Part shown: piece by piece, positions 8,938 to 16,669 of the stretch
Numbering within the stretch: position 1 is the stretch's first letter
Layout: every line of letters begins with the position of its first letter
Assembly: GCF_006175995.1 (NCBI RefSeq)
Contig: NZ_VDMB01000001.1
Coordinates: 186,001 to 250,000 of the forward strand
Source: Desulfobotulus mexicanus
GTDB taxonomy: Bacteria > Desulfobacterota > Desulfobacteria > Desulfobacterales > ASO4-4
Reading direction: 5' to 3'
DNA: 64,000 bases
Position numbers and translations under genes: made by a program
Notes under the pieces: model-generated
What the model was told of the DNA's origin: nothing
Databases searched by the model: none
The model's input: the letters and a program-made list of their open reading frames with translations, nothing else

Positions 8938-9279
8938 AACCTGTTGTTTTTTGCCCGGACGTTTGAGTAGGATTTCTTTACGAAAAAGATGCACCCATGA
9001 GTACCCTGGAAGAGATAGTTTCTTTGGGTTAAGATGTTCAAGGTTATTTTCTACGGCTGGAAGACTCATTTTTTGGGCTAAGAAATTGAAAATACTGTGT
9101 TATGGCGTTTTGTCATATAGTAGCTTGTTGCCTGAATCGAACTGGTTTCGATCAGTGTTGGACTATTAGCCATTTTTTAAAATACTGAATTAAAAGAACT
9201 AAATTTAAGTTGCTCAGAAGTTACAAAGGTATACTTAAAACAGTCACAGGCAACTGGCTTTGCCGAGGGTCTATGACTT
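8938..9279. other. Intergenic region between convergent rmuC and the dprE2-like gene
   Basis: About 340 bp, AT-rich, with no convincing gene, RNA or terminator hairpin found. It separates two convergent transcription units. Confidence 0.4.
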
Positions 9280-10020
9280 TCATAATTTAAACTTTTTATA
9301 AAGAGGTGACGGAATGTTCCGGATCACCAGCATGATCCACCGCCAGAACCATGGGGTAAAAAGGGTATCTTTTTTATTGTCCACAGCACGGATAATATCC
9401 TTTGCCACCTGTTCCGGTGTTACAAGCAGCAACCCCGGCAGGGACAAATCCTTTGTCATGGGTGTGTCCACAAAGCCCGGACGAATAAGAAGCAGATGCA
9501 CTCCGGATTGAAAAAGCCTTGCCCGCAGACCTTCACAAAAGGTTTCCACCAATGCCTTGGCCGAGCCATACACGTAGTTGGAAGGCCTTCCCCTGAGGGC
9601 AGCCACCGAAGAAATTACTGATATACAGCCACTGCCCTGTTTTTCCATCATGGGCGAGATGGCCGTAAGCAGAGCCAGAGTACTGACTCCATTGGTGGCC
9701 AAAGCCTCCATGGTGATCTTAACATCACCCTCGCAGGCCAGCTGATCCGGTAGTGTACCGTAGGCCAGCAAAACCAGATCGACCTGACCAAGCTCAAAGA
9801 AAGCCTTTGCCAGCATCACAGTATGGGCATCCGTATCATTGACATCCATGGTATGGGTATAAAAGCTTGTGGCTCCCCTTGCAGCCAGATCCTCTCCTGT
9901 CTGCTTCAGTTTTTCCCCATCCCTTCCCACCAGAAAAAAACGGGCTTTTTTCTCAGCCCACATCCGGGCTGTGGCAGAAGCAATTGCAGAATAAGCACCA
10001 ATGATCAAAATATTTTTCAT
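9280..10020 (-). CDS. dprE2: Short-chain dehydrogenase, DprE2-like (decaprenylphosphoryl-2-keto-ribose reductase)
   Basis: A 246-residue classical SDR: nucleotide-binding GAYSAIASATA, the NxG-type segment LLAYGTL, catalytic SVISSVAALRG with YVYGSAK (YxxxK), and a C-terminal amphipathic or hydrophobic tail (WFWRWIMLVIRNIP). The start at 10020 (MKNILIIGAYS) overlaps the stop of the DprE1-like gene by ATGA. With the FAD oxidase just upstream it would carry out the second half of the epimerisation of polyprenylphosphoryl-ribose to -arabinose. The pathway call rests mostly on the ubiA-dprE1-dprE2 order; as a lone protein it would be only a generic SDR. Confidence 0.8.
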   Translation of the reverse strand: MKNILIIGAYSAIASATARMWAEKKARFFLVGRDGEKLKQTGEDLAARGATSFYTHTMDVNDTDAHTVMLAKAFFELGQVDLVLLAYGTLPDQLACEGDVKITMEALATNGVSTLALLTAISPMMEKQGSGCISVISSVAALRGRPSNYVYGSAKALVETFCEGLRARLFQSGVHLLLIRPGFVDTPMTKDLSLPGLLLVTPEQVAKDIIRAVDNKKDTLFTPWFWRWIMLVIRNIPSPLYKKFKL

Positions 10021-11333
10021 GAAATCACCCTTTTCCAGAAACGGGAACACAAGCCAGAATCCCTGAGGGCTTCCAACTCTTCCCACTGGGGATAAAAATG
10101 TTTAAAATCCGAAGCAGACATCACAGTATCCTTGGCCGGATACAGCCTACCGCCGGTTTCACGCAGCAGTGCATCCATCTTTTTAAACAGGTCGTCATTA
10201 AGGTCTCTTCTTGGAAAATCCAGAGCAAGGGTAATACCGGGAAGGGGAAAGGACATAAGACCTGGAGATGGAATATTGCCACATCGCTTGAGAACAGCCA
10301 AAAAAGAACCCGTAGCTGAACCAGATATCATGGCCAGCAGTTTACGGATACCATGTTCCGCCTCCTTTTCCGGAATCACACACTGATACTGCTGAAATCC
10401 TTTTTTCCCGTAACATCGGTTCCATTCTGCAATACTGTCCAGCGGATAGAAAAAGGGTGCATAGGACTGGCTTATATATTTTCTGCCCGGCGAAGCCATC
10501 TGGTAATAAAGCCTGTTCATCCAGGGCAGGGTGAGATTGTTCACAGCAGAAAAAGGAAAGGTAAAGGGAATGCCAGGCCTTGCTCCGGTATCCGGCAAAA
10601 GGGGACCTTCTTTAGCATGATTCCCTGCCATGAAAATGCCCCGGCCAAGATTTCTACCCTTTGCAAGGCAGTCTATCCATGAAACCGTATATTCATGAAT
10701 ATGATCAAGTTCTGAAGAAAGGGCAAAAAATTCATCCAGCCCCCCAAACCGTAAGTTTAAAACATTCATATCCCTTGAGGCAATGGCAAGGAGAGAAAAC
10801 TCAACCCATAGAATAATGCCGGTGAGACCAAGCCCTCCGATGGTGGCCCTGAAAAGCGCTGCATTCTCATCCACCGAACATATAAGCTCTGAGCCATCGG
10901 AGCGGAGCAGGCAGAACCTTTTCACATGACAGCCAAAGGTTCCGCCGACATGGTGGTTTTTTCCATGGACGTCATTGGCAAGGGCACCTCCCAGGGTGAC
11001 ATGGCGGGTTCCGGGAGTTACGGGAAGAAACCAGCCGTTGGGGATACTTAAGGCAAGTACCTCTTCAAGGCTCACTCCTGCTTCGGCACGAAGAACTCCC
11101 CTTTCCCAGTCTGCAAAAATAAACCTTTTAAGATGACGAAGATGCAGCACCTGATCACTTAAGGCAAGACAGGAATCACCGTAACTCAAACCATTGCCAA
11201 AGGCCAGTGTGGAGCCGTGATCCCGGACGAGCTTTGCCATGGTATCATTTAAATCCTTTCGCCAGAAAACAGGGTGTGGTGTCTGGCCAAAGGGGGGGAA
11301 AAGACCCCAGGAATATAAAAGCTCTGTTTTCAC
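10017..11333 (-). CDS. dprE1: FAD-binding oxidoreductase, DprE1-like (decaprenylphosphoryl-beta-D-ribose 2-oxidase)
   Basis: A 438-residue protein of the VAO/PCMH flavoprotein class. The FAD-binding part includes FGNGLSYGDSCLA, AEAGVSLEEVL, VTPGTRHVTLGGALANDVHGKNHH and GGLGLTGIILWVEF. The GxxxxDVHGKNHH block and the later YTVSWIDC segment are characteristic of DprE1. It would oxidise the 2'-hydroxyl of polyprenylphosphoryl-ribose. Its start overlaps the stop of the ubiA-like gene (ATGA) and its stop overlaps dprE2, so the three genes are tightly coupled. The length is close to that of the mycobacterial enzyme (about 460). Confidence 0.87.
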   Translation of the reverse strand: MKTELLYSWGLFPPFGQTPHPVFWRKDLNDTMAKLVRDHGSTLAFGNGLSYGDSCLALSDQVLHLRHLKRFIFADWERGVLRAEAGVSLEEVLALSIPNGWFLPVTPGTRHVTLGGALANDVHGKNHHVGGTFGCHVKRFCLLRSDGSELICSVDENAALFRATIGGLGLTGIILWVEFSLLAIASRDMNVLNLRFGGLDEFFALSSELDHIHEYTVSWIDCLAKGRNLGRGIFMAGNHAKEGPLLPDTGARPGIPFTFPFSAVNNLTLPWMNRLYYQMASPGRKYISQSYAPFFYPLDSIAEWNRCYGKKGFQQYQCVIPEKEAEHGIRKLLAMISGSATGSFLAVLKRCGNIPSPGLMSFPLPGITLALDFPRRDLNDDLFKKMDALLRETGGRLYPAKDTVMSASDFKHFYPQWEELEALRDSGLCSRFWKRVIS

Positions 11334-12235
11334 AGGGCCATCCAGAATATGAGTCCGAGCAGGAATCCGATAACAAGACTGACCTTATCTCTGACGGCAA
11401 AAACAACCGGGTCATCATGCATTTCTCCCCTGTGGGACAGAAGCCAGATACGGCTGATCCAGAAAAGAAGCAATACAGAGGCAGACCATATCCATTCAGG
11501 TCTGGAATAAAGCTTCCTTGTGGCCTCATCCTGAATATAGAGGGCCAGCACCATCACACAGAGATAGCCTGCAACCACCCCCATGACAAGGAGAAGCCCC
11601 ATGTCTTTTGTATGATAGCCTCTGCCCGGAGGTTTTCCTCCTCCATTGTTTTCAAGATTCTGATGCAGTTCCGCATACCGTTTTACCAGGGCAAGGCTTA
11701 AGAATATGAACATGGAAAAGGCCAGTATCCAGAAGGTCAGGGGAACATCCACGCTCAAAGCCCCCGCCACAAGCCGCAGGGTATAAAGAAGCGCAAGGGT
11801 AAAAACATCCATAAGCACAAGGCGTTTCAGGCCAAAGGAGTAGGCAAGGGTCAGGCTGTAATAAGCGGCAAGGGTAAAAAGAAAAGCTATTGGCAGAAAC
11901 TGAAAGGAAAGCAGAAAGGAAATAAACAACAGAAGAGGAAAAACAGCAAAACCCATGGAAAGGGGCAGTGCCCCCGAAGCAAAGGGTCGCATGCGCTTGG
12001 AAGGGTGCTGCCTGTCTTCCTCCAGATCCACCATATCGTTGAGAATATAGACGCTGGATGCGCAGAGGCTGAAACAAAAGAATGCCAGTAAAGCCTGAAG
12101 GAAAAGACCCGGTTCCAGCATTTTGTGACTGGCCAGAAGGGGAATAAAAATCAGAAAATTTTTTACCCACTGGTGAAGGCGTAGGGCTTTAGCCCAGACC
12201 CTTAGGGACAAAAAATTGTCTGTTTCTAAAAACAA
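11330..12235 (-). CDS. UbiA-family polyprenyl-phosphate phosphoribosyltransferase (DPPR synthase-like)
   Basis: A 301-residue membrane protein with about eight to nine helices and the UbiA motifs NDMVDLEEDRQHP (first Asp-rich motif with the following K/R-R) and the second segment around DVFTLALLYTLRLVAGA. The N-terminal LRLHQWVKNFLIFIPLL block is typical of the subgroup including mycobacterial Rv3806c, which transfers 5-phosphoribosyl to decaprenyl phosphate. Together with the two genes downstream it completes the route to polyprenyl-phosphoryl-D-arabinofuranose. The start appears to be a TTG at 12235; the first internal ATG (residue 39) would cut into the domain. Confidence 0.85.
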   Translation of the reverse strand: MFLETDNFLSLRVWAKALRLHQWVKNFLIFIPLLASHKMLEPGLFLQALLAFFCFSLCASSVYILNDMVDLEEDRQHPSKRMRPFASGALPLSMGFAVFPLLLFISFLLSFQFLPIAFLFTLAAYYSLTLAYSFGLKRLVLMDVFTLALLYTLRLVAGALSVDVPLTFWILAFSMFIFLSLALVKRYAELHQNLENNGGGKPPGRGYHTKDMGLLLVMGVVAGYLCVMVLALYIQDEATRKLYSRPEWIWSASVLLLFWISRIWLLSHRGEMHDDPVVFAVRDKVSLVIGFLLGLIFWMAL

Positions 12236-12489
12236 AGTTCGTCCCGGTTTCTTCTGAAGGCCGCTTCCATCATCATTGGGTAAAGTTCTTTCAGCGAAGT
12301 CTTAGGTTGCCAGCTCAATGCCTTCTTTGTTCTGGAAGCATCTCGCGCCAAAGTGTACACCTCCGTAGGCCTATAAAATCTCGGGACCAGGCGTACCTGG
12401 ATTTCCCCGGTCTTCAGACCAAAGCCTTCTTCATCCAGCCCTTCGGCCCGCCAGAGAGTCTTGCATCCCGTAACCAGTGCTATTTTCAT
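12226..12489 (-). pseudogene. gmd: Collapsed GDP-mannose 4,6-dehydratase (gmd) relic
   Basis: The reading frame begins MKIALVTG, like the N-terminus of Gmd, then jumps within a few residues to LWRAEGLDEEGFGLKTGE and VPRFYRPTEV, which belong to the last 70 or so residues of Gmd (compare [14 protein letters not shown] in the intact gmd at 32933-34048). About 270 codons of the middle, including the catalytic YxxxK, are missing, so this is an internal deletion product. The R in VRLVPRFY and other changes indicate decay. Its 3' end overlaps the TTG start of the ubiA-like gene, so the relic may now serve as its leader. Confidence 0.75.
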
Positions 12490-12560
12490 CAAACATCTCA
12501 AGAAATTAAATACAGCCTGTCTGGACAGATTAAAAGTTCAATTTTTATTATATGCCTGCT

Positions 12561-13142
12561 TTAGCCTATGAAACGGATCAGAAGAAAACCACTAACCAGA
12601 AGAATCACAAAAAGAATAGCCAGCCTGTCAAAATAACGTTCAATAAAGGCCCGTATACCGGGACCGAATTTCCATATCAGAGCTGCAACAAGAAAAAAGC
12701 GAGCGGCCCTGGAGAAAAGAGAAGCTGTAATAAAAACTGGCAGACTTATGGCAAACATACCTGCGGCAATGGTGAAAACCTTATAAGGTATGGGCGAAAA
12801 TCCGGCAATGGCAACGGCCCAGGCATCGTAATTATTGTAAAGCTCTCCGATACGGGCCACCTGCTCCTCTGCGCCGTAAAAAGCCACAATGGGGGCACCA
12901 ATGCTGCCCATGAAAAACCAGCCGATACCATAGCCAGCAATGCCACCAAGGACAGAACCCGCTGTACAGACCCCTGCATAGAAAAAAGCTCTTGAAGGTC
13001 TGCCCACACAGAGGGCAATGAGAAGAATATCTGGTGGAATGGGAAAAAATGAAGATTCTGCAAAGGCGATGATAAAAAGGGCAAAAACTCCCCAGGGGGA
13101 ATCAGCCCAGCTTAAGACCCAGTTATATAAACGACGCAGCAC
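12561..13142 (-). CDS. DedA/VTT-family membrane protein (YqaA-like)
   Basis: A 193-residue membrane protein with the VTT/SNARE-associated layout: re-entrant segment FFPIPPDILLIALCVG, GSVLGGIAGYGIGWFFMG, and the conserved FSPIPYKVFTIAAGMF followed by SRAARFFLVA. Family members are thought to scramble or flip lipids such as undecaprenyl phosphate. It is the third gene after the cyclo-ligase and pcm on the same strand, but 167 bp separate it from pcm, so it may have its own promoter. Confidence 0.88.
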   Translation of the reverse strand: MLRRLYNWVLSWADSPWGVFALFIIAFAESSFFPIPPDILLIALCVGRPSRAFFYAGVCTAGSVLGGIAGYGIGWFFMGSIGAPIVAFYGAEEQVARIGELYNNYDAWAVAIAGFSPIPYKVFTIAAGMFAISLPVFITASLFSRAARFFLVAALIWKFGPGIRAFIERYFDRLAILFVILLVSGFLLIRFIG

Positions 13143-13199
13143 AAAGCCAACCTTTCAGAAAAAAATATTGCAGAATCATCTTCCTGCTTCCCAAGGTAT

Positions 13200-13299
13200 T
13201 ATCTGGTTGCAACGATCTTTCAGGCGTACAGACCTTAGCCATTGAAATACACACAACCAGATCTTGCGCTTGCCAACGGGCACCCGTAAAGGGTGCCCC
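13200..13299. repeat. Intergenic palindromes, GGGCACCC hairpin and ATCTGGTTG inverted repeat
   Basis: GGGCACCC (13278-13285) and GGGTGCCC (13291-13298) form an 8-bp perfect hairpin with a GTAAA loop, followed by CTACA. A second inverted pair, ATCTGGTTG (13200-13208) and CAACCAGAT (about 13254-13262), flanks the space before it. A related GGGGCAGGC hairpin followed by TAC occurs at 23114-23137. Neither has a T-run, so they look like small dispersed palindromes and not terminators. Confidence 0.6.
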
Positions 13300-13309
13300 T
13301 ACAAAAACA

Positions 13310-13972
13310 TTATTCTTCCCGCCAGCCATTTTCACCAACAAGCTTCACAAAGCGGCAGGAGCATAAAATTTCACTTTCAAAACCCGAAGAGCTGCGGGTG
13401 ATACGGACCAATTGCTGTACATCCGCACTGCCCACGGGCATGACAAGGCGCCCCCCTTCCGCCAGTTGGGAAAGGAGGATCTCTGGTACAGAGGGTCCTC
13501 CAGCCGTTACAAGGATGGCATCAAAGGGGGCCTCGGATTTCCAGCCCGTTGTTCCGTCGGAATAGCGGGTAACGATATTGTGGTATTTCAGGGCATCAAA
13601 AAGCCTGCGGGCCTTCATGTAGAGGGGCTGCAGGCGTTCTATGGTATAGACACGAAAAACCATCTCCGCCAGCACCGCAGCCTGATATCCCGACCCTGTG
13701 CCTATTTCAAGCACCCGGTCTTCGGAAGAGGCGGCAATGGCCTGGGTCATTTCCGCAACAATCTGGGGCTGGGAGATGGTCTGTTGATAGCCTATGGGCA
13801 GGGGATAATCCCCGTAAGCTTGATCCATGAGGGCCTCGCTCACAAAAAGATGGCGGGGAACCCGGCCCATGGCAGCCAGCACCGCAGCATCATGTATGCC
13901 ACGGGCCTGCAGCTGCTCCGCCACCATGGCCTCCCGTCGTCTTCTGAATTTGAGCGTTTCCTGTATCTGCAT
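13310..13972 (-). CDS. pcm: Protein-L-isoaspartate O-methyltransferase
   Basis: A 220-residue enzyme with MVAEQLQARGIHDAAVLAAM, VPRHLFV, DYPLPIGYQQTISQP, and the SAM-binding VLEIGTGSGYQAAVLAEM, followed by VTAGGPSVPEIL. All are diagnostic of PCMT, which methylates isoaspartyl residues to start protein repair. It follows the cyclo-ligase gene by 19 bp and is likely co-transcribed with it. Length is normal for the family. Confidence 0.95.
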   Translation of the reverse strand: MQIQETLKFRRRREAMVAEQLQARGIHDAAVLAAMGRVPRHLFVSEALMDQAYGDYPLPIGYQQTISQPQIVAEMTQAIAASSEDRVLEIGTGSGYQAAVLAEMVFRVYTIERLQPLYMKARRLFDALKYHNIVTRYSDGTTGWKSEAPFDAILVTAGGPSVPEILLSQLAEGGRLVMPVGSADVQQLVRITRSSSGFESEILCSCRFVKLVGENGWREE

Positions 13973-13991
13973 GGTATCCTGAAAAAAATTC

Positions 13992-14582
13992 TTAAATTTT
14001 GTAAATTACCCGCTTATCCGTCACCAGAATGTCCACATACCTGCTTTTTGATTCCATGGGAATCTGGGGTACAATCTGATCCTCCAGGGTAACCCCGACC
14101 TTTCGGGTGGTCACGGGGAGCTTGCCCATGAGCCGGTCAAACTCGCCACCATCGGCTGCAATGCGGGAGCCTTTTTCATCAAAGGCCACTCCGGGAATCA
14201 GGGCAATATCAATATTGTCCATGGGGATTTCCCGGCATTTTTTCGGATCAGGTCCCCTTTCCTCCGGTGTTTTTCCGATAATATGGGTATTGGGATCATC
14301 CACCTTGTAAAAACGAATGGTTTTGCGCTCTTTGTCAAAACGGGGCAGCACCACAACCTTCTTGTGTTCATAGGATCTGGCCATAATGTCGGCTATGTCC
14401 ATTTCCATGGGATTTCTTGGAAGGTAAAGAAGTGCTATTCGGGCTTCCACATAATTGGCGAACTCAAAAAGCCGATCCACCGCCAGCTTGCGCTTTTCCC
14501 TGATTTCTGTCTCACTCAGGGCAGAAAATCTTTTTTCAATCTCGGAGACAATCCTGCGGCGTTTTTCGCGAACATCCTCCAT
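13992..14582 (-). CDS. fthC: 5-formyltetrahydrofolate cyclo-ligase family protein
   Basis: A 196-residue protein: N-terminal helical REKRRRIVSEIEKRFSAL, YVEARIALLYLPRNPMEMDI, VVVLPRF, and the C-terminal IPGVAFDEKG region. The family converts 5-formyl-THF to 5,10-methenyl-THF with ATP. The usual glycine- and tyrosine-rich motif after the PGxAFD block (RLGYGGGYYDR) reads RIAADGGEFDR here, so the phosphate/folate-binding loop is altered. The gene is preceded by a structured RNA region whose closing stem reaches to within a few bases of the ATG. It heads a pcm-containing unit. Confidence 0.85.
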   Translation of the reverse strand: MEDVREKRRRIVSEIEKRFSALSETEIREKRKLAVDRLFEFANYVEARIALLYLPRNPMEMDIADIMARSYEHKKVVVLPRFDKERKTIRFYKVDDPNTHIIGKTPEERGPDPKKCREIPMDNIDIALIPGVAFDEKGSRIAADGGEFDRLMGKLPVTTRKVGVTLEDQIVPQIPMESKSRYVDILVTDKRVIYKI

Positions 14583-14694
14583 GGTGGCTCCATTTATCTT
14601 GCCCCTGCCAGTCGTAACCGCTTAAAGCCCTTAGTGCAGGACTTCAGACTGCTGACTTCAGGGATGGTTGACGCCCTATGGACCCTGTGATAAT
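14583..14694 (-). ncRNA. Structured RNA directly upstream of the cyclo-ligase gene (6S-like or cis-leader)
   Basis: On the minus strand, GGGTCCAT (complement of 14678-14685) can pair with ATGGAGCC (complement of 14586-14593). Inside, GTCAACC pairs with GGTTACGAC, CCCT with AGGG, and GCAG with CTGC, giving one long interrupted hairpin of about 105 nt. The 3' part, AAGCGGTTACGACTGGCAGG, resembles the 3' conserved part of 6S RNA (AAGGGTTACAGCCTGCGGCG in E. coli as I remember it). 6S (ssrS) lies immediately upstream of this same gene in many proteobacteria. It is shorter than the usual 180 nt, so a cis-acting leader of the cyclo-ligase gene is the alternative. Confidence 0.45.
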
Positions 14695-14720
14695 TTTTTT
14701 CAGTTATCCGGAAGAGCTGA

Positions 14721-14760
14721 AAAAATCCAAAAATCCGGAAGCGGCGTTTTCTTCCGGATC
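14721..14760 (-). terminator. Hairpin followed by T-runs (minus-strand terminator or attenuator)
   Basis: ATCCGGAAG (14733-14741) and CTTCCGGAT (14751-14759) form a perfect 9-bp stem. Read on the minus strand it is followed by TTTTTGGATTTTTT. It lies upstream of the structured RNA and the cyclo-ligase gene and has no obvious gene before it to terminate, so it could stop antisense transcription or act in a long leader. Confidence 0.6.
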
Positions 14761-14931
14761 GTTTATTATTCCCGGCCTTATGCCGGAAATCTACTTTTAC
14801 CATGTTCCAGTCTAAACAGATCTGCTATAAAAATCTTTGAAGACATTTGCATTTGTCAGGCAAGGCCCAAGGGAATACCCAAAAGGCTTTTTTCTGAAAC
14901 CATCATAAATCGATTCAATATAAAGGTCACA

Positions 14932-16209
14932 ATGCTGGAAATCAAGTTTCTACGCCAAAATTTGTCTGAAATCCGTGCAGGACTTGCCAAACGGGGGGCC
15001 GAAAGTACCCTGGATTCCTTCAGCGAAACCGAAACCAGACGCCGGGAAATCCTTGCCCGCCTTGAAACTCTGCGTCATGAACGCAATGCGGTCTCCGAAG
15101 AAATTGCCCGCATGAAAAAAAACAAAGAAGATGCCGAAGAAAAGATTCTGGCCATGCGCCAGACATCGGCGGACATCAAAGGGATGGAAAAAAGCCTCGG
15201 AGAACTGGATGAACAGCTCCAGACGATTCTCATGGCCATCCCCAATGTTCCACATGTTTCCGTTCCCGCAGGAAAGGACGACAGCGAAAACCGCCTTGAA
15301 AAAAGCTGGGGAACTCCGAAAAACTTTGAATTCCTTCCCAAGGCCCACTGGGAGCTGGGGGAAAATCTTGGGATTCTCGATTTTGAAAGGGCAGCCCGCA
15401 TCACAGGTGCCCGCTTTGCCCTTTATCTCGGCGCGGGGAGCCGCCTGGAAAGGGCCTTAATCAATTTCATGCTGGACATCCACACCGAAGAACACGGATA
15501 CACGGAAACCATACCCCCTTTTCTGGTCAACCGTAAAGCCATGACCGGTACAGGCCAGCTTCCCAAGTTTGAATCAGACCTCTTTCATCTGGACGGGCCG
15601 GACTACTTTCTCATTCCCACGGCGGAAGTACCCGTCACCAACATGCACAGCGATGAAATTCTTTCCGAAGAGGACCTCCCCCTCTATTATACGGCCTATA
15701 CCCCCTGTTTCCGGTCCGAAGCAGGTTCCTACGGAAAGGACACCAGAGGGTTGATCCGGCTGCACCAGTTCAACAAGGTGGAGCTTGTTAAATTCTCTCT
15801 GCCGGAAAACTCCTGGGAGGAGCTGGAAAGTCTTCTGAAACAGGCGGAAACCATTCTGCAAAGGCTGGAGCTTCCCTACAGGGTCGTCACCCTCTGCGCC
15901 GGAGACCTTGGTTTCTCTTCCGCAAAGACCTATGATATTGAAGTCTGGATGCCCGGACAGGATGCCTACAGGGAAATATCTTCCTGTAGCAACTTTGAGG
16001 ACTATCAGGCCAGAAGGGCCAATATCCGGTTCAAGCGCAAAGGGAAAAAAGGCACGGAGCTTGTCCATACCTTAAACGGTTCCGGTCTTGCAGTGGGCCG
16101 TACCTTTGCCGCCATCCTGGAAAATTATCAGAATCCCGACGGAAGTATCCGCATTCCAGAGGCCCTTCAGCCCTACATGGGGGGGATGAAGATAATTGAG
16201 AAGGTATAA
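14932..16209 (+). CDS. serS: Seryl-tRNA synthetase
   Basis: A 425-residue class II synthetase. An N-terminal coiled-coil arm (about residues 10-105) binds the long variable arm of tRNA-Ser. The catalytic part has motif 2 ([21 protein letters not shown]) and motif 3 ([19 protein letters not shown]), with TAEVPVTN between. The start at ATG 14932 ([14 protein letters not shown]) gives the normal family N-terminus and length; the longer open frame upstream to 14668 is not expected to be translated. Confidence 0.97.
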   Translation: MLEIKFLRQNLSEIRAGLAKRGAESTLDSFSETETRRREILARLETLRHERNAVSEEIARMKKNKEDAEEKILAMRQTSADIKGMEKSLGELDEQLQTILMAIPNVPHVSVPAGKDDSENRLEKSWGTPKNFEFLPKAHWELGENLGILDFERAARITGARFALYLGAGSRLERALINFMLDIHTEEHGYTETIPPFLVNRKAMTGTGQLPKFESDLFHLDGPDYFLIPTAEVPVTNMHSDEILSEEDLPLYYTAYTPCFRSEAGSYGKDTRGLIRLHQFNKVELVKFSLPENSWEELESLLKQAETILQRLELPYRVVTLCAGDLGFSSAKTYDIEVWMPGQDAYREISSCSNFEDYQARRANIRFKRKGKKGTELVHTLNGSGLAVGRTFAAILENYQNPDGSIRIPEALQPYMGGMKIIEKV

Positions 16210-16236
16210 TTGATAATTAATAATTTATGGGCAGAT

Positions 16237-16640
16237 GCAATTTTTCAGCAGGTTTTATCCTGAAATTCCAAGGCTGTAATTGCAGCAGCCCTGTTCCATT
16301 GCAAGGCACCCAGGCTATTTGGAAGTGACGTTGCAATCGTTTCGGATCAGAGCTTTGTCCGGCACTCAAGCCATAAACCCAAAGCCTGCGATGAAAACAA
16401 TGGGCTTTTGCAAGCTTGAGTGCCGGAGTGCTATAAAAGCGGCAAACTGCCTGAACTGCCACAAAGGCAGCGTGTTCAAGCCTGCTATGGCAATCAAAAA
16501 GCTCATCTTGTCTGTGGCGGTGAGTTTTTGCCGCTTCCGCACAGGTCAAGAAGCTCTAAGAATAAGATTGCGTCACGAACAAATAGCCAGGGTGCCTGAC
16601 AGACATATCAGCTAATTCCAAAAACATATTAGGCTACGAC
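16237..16640 (-). repeat. Dispersed palindromic repeat, copy B (inverted), with a nested 68-bp palindrome
   Basis: This copy matches copy E in reverse orientation. Its left end GCAATTTTTCAGCA resembles the terminal repeat GTAACTGTTCAGCA; the right terminal repeat has decayed, so the right border is approximate. It keeps GTGACGTTGCAATCGTTTCGG, GCGGCAAACTG and GCCACAAAGGCAGCGTG blocks, and the outer-stem pair GGCACCCAGG with CCAGGGTGCC. Within it, 16359-16426 carries CCGGCACTCAAGC and its exact inverted copy GCTTGAGTGCCGG, replacing sequence found in the other copies. It lies between serS and thrC. Confidence 0.85.
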
Positions 16641-16669
16641 TTCAACATCATAAAAACCGGAGAAAAACT

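Noticed and set aside
14668-14931. N-terminal extension of serS
   Set aside because: The frame is open, but SerS proteins start at the MLEIKFLRQ segment and the extension overlaps a hairpin/T-run region.
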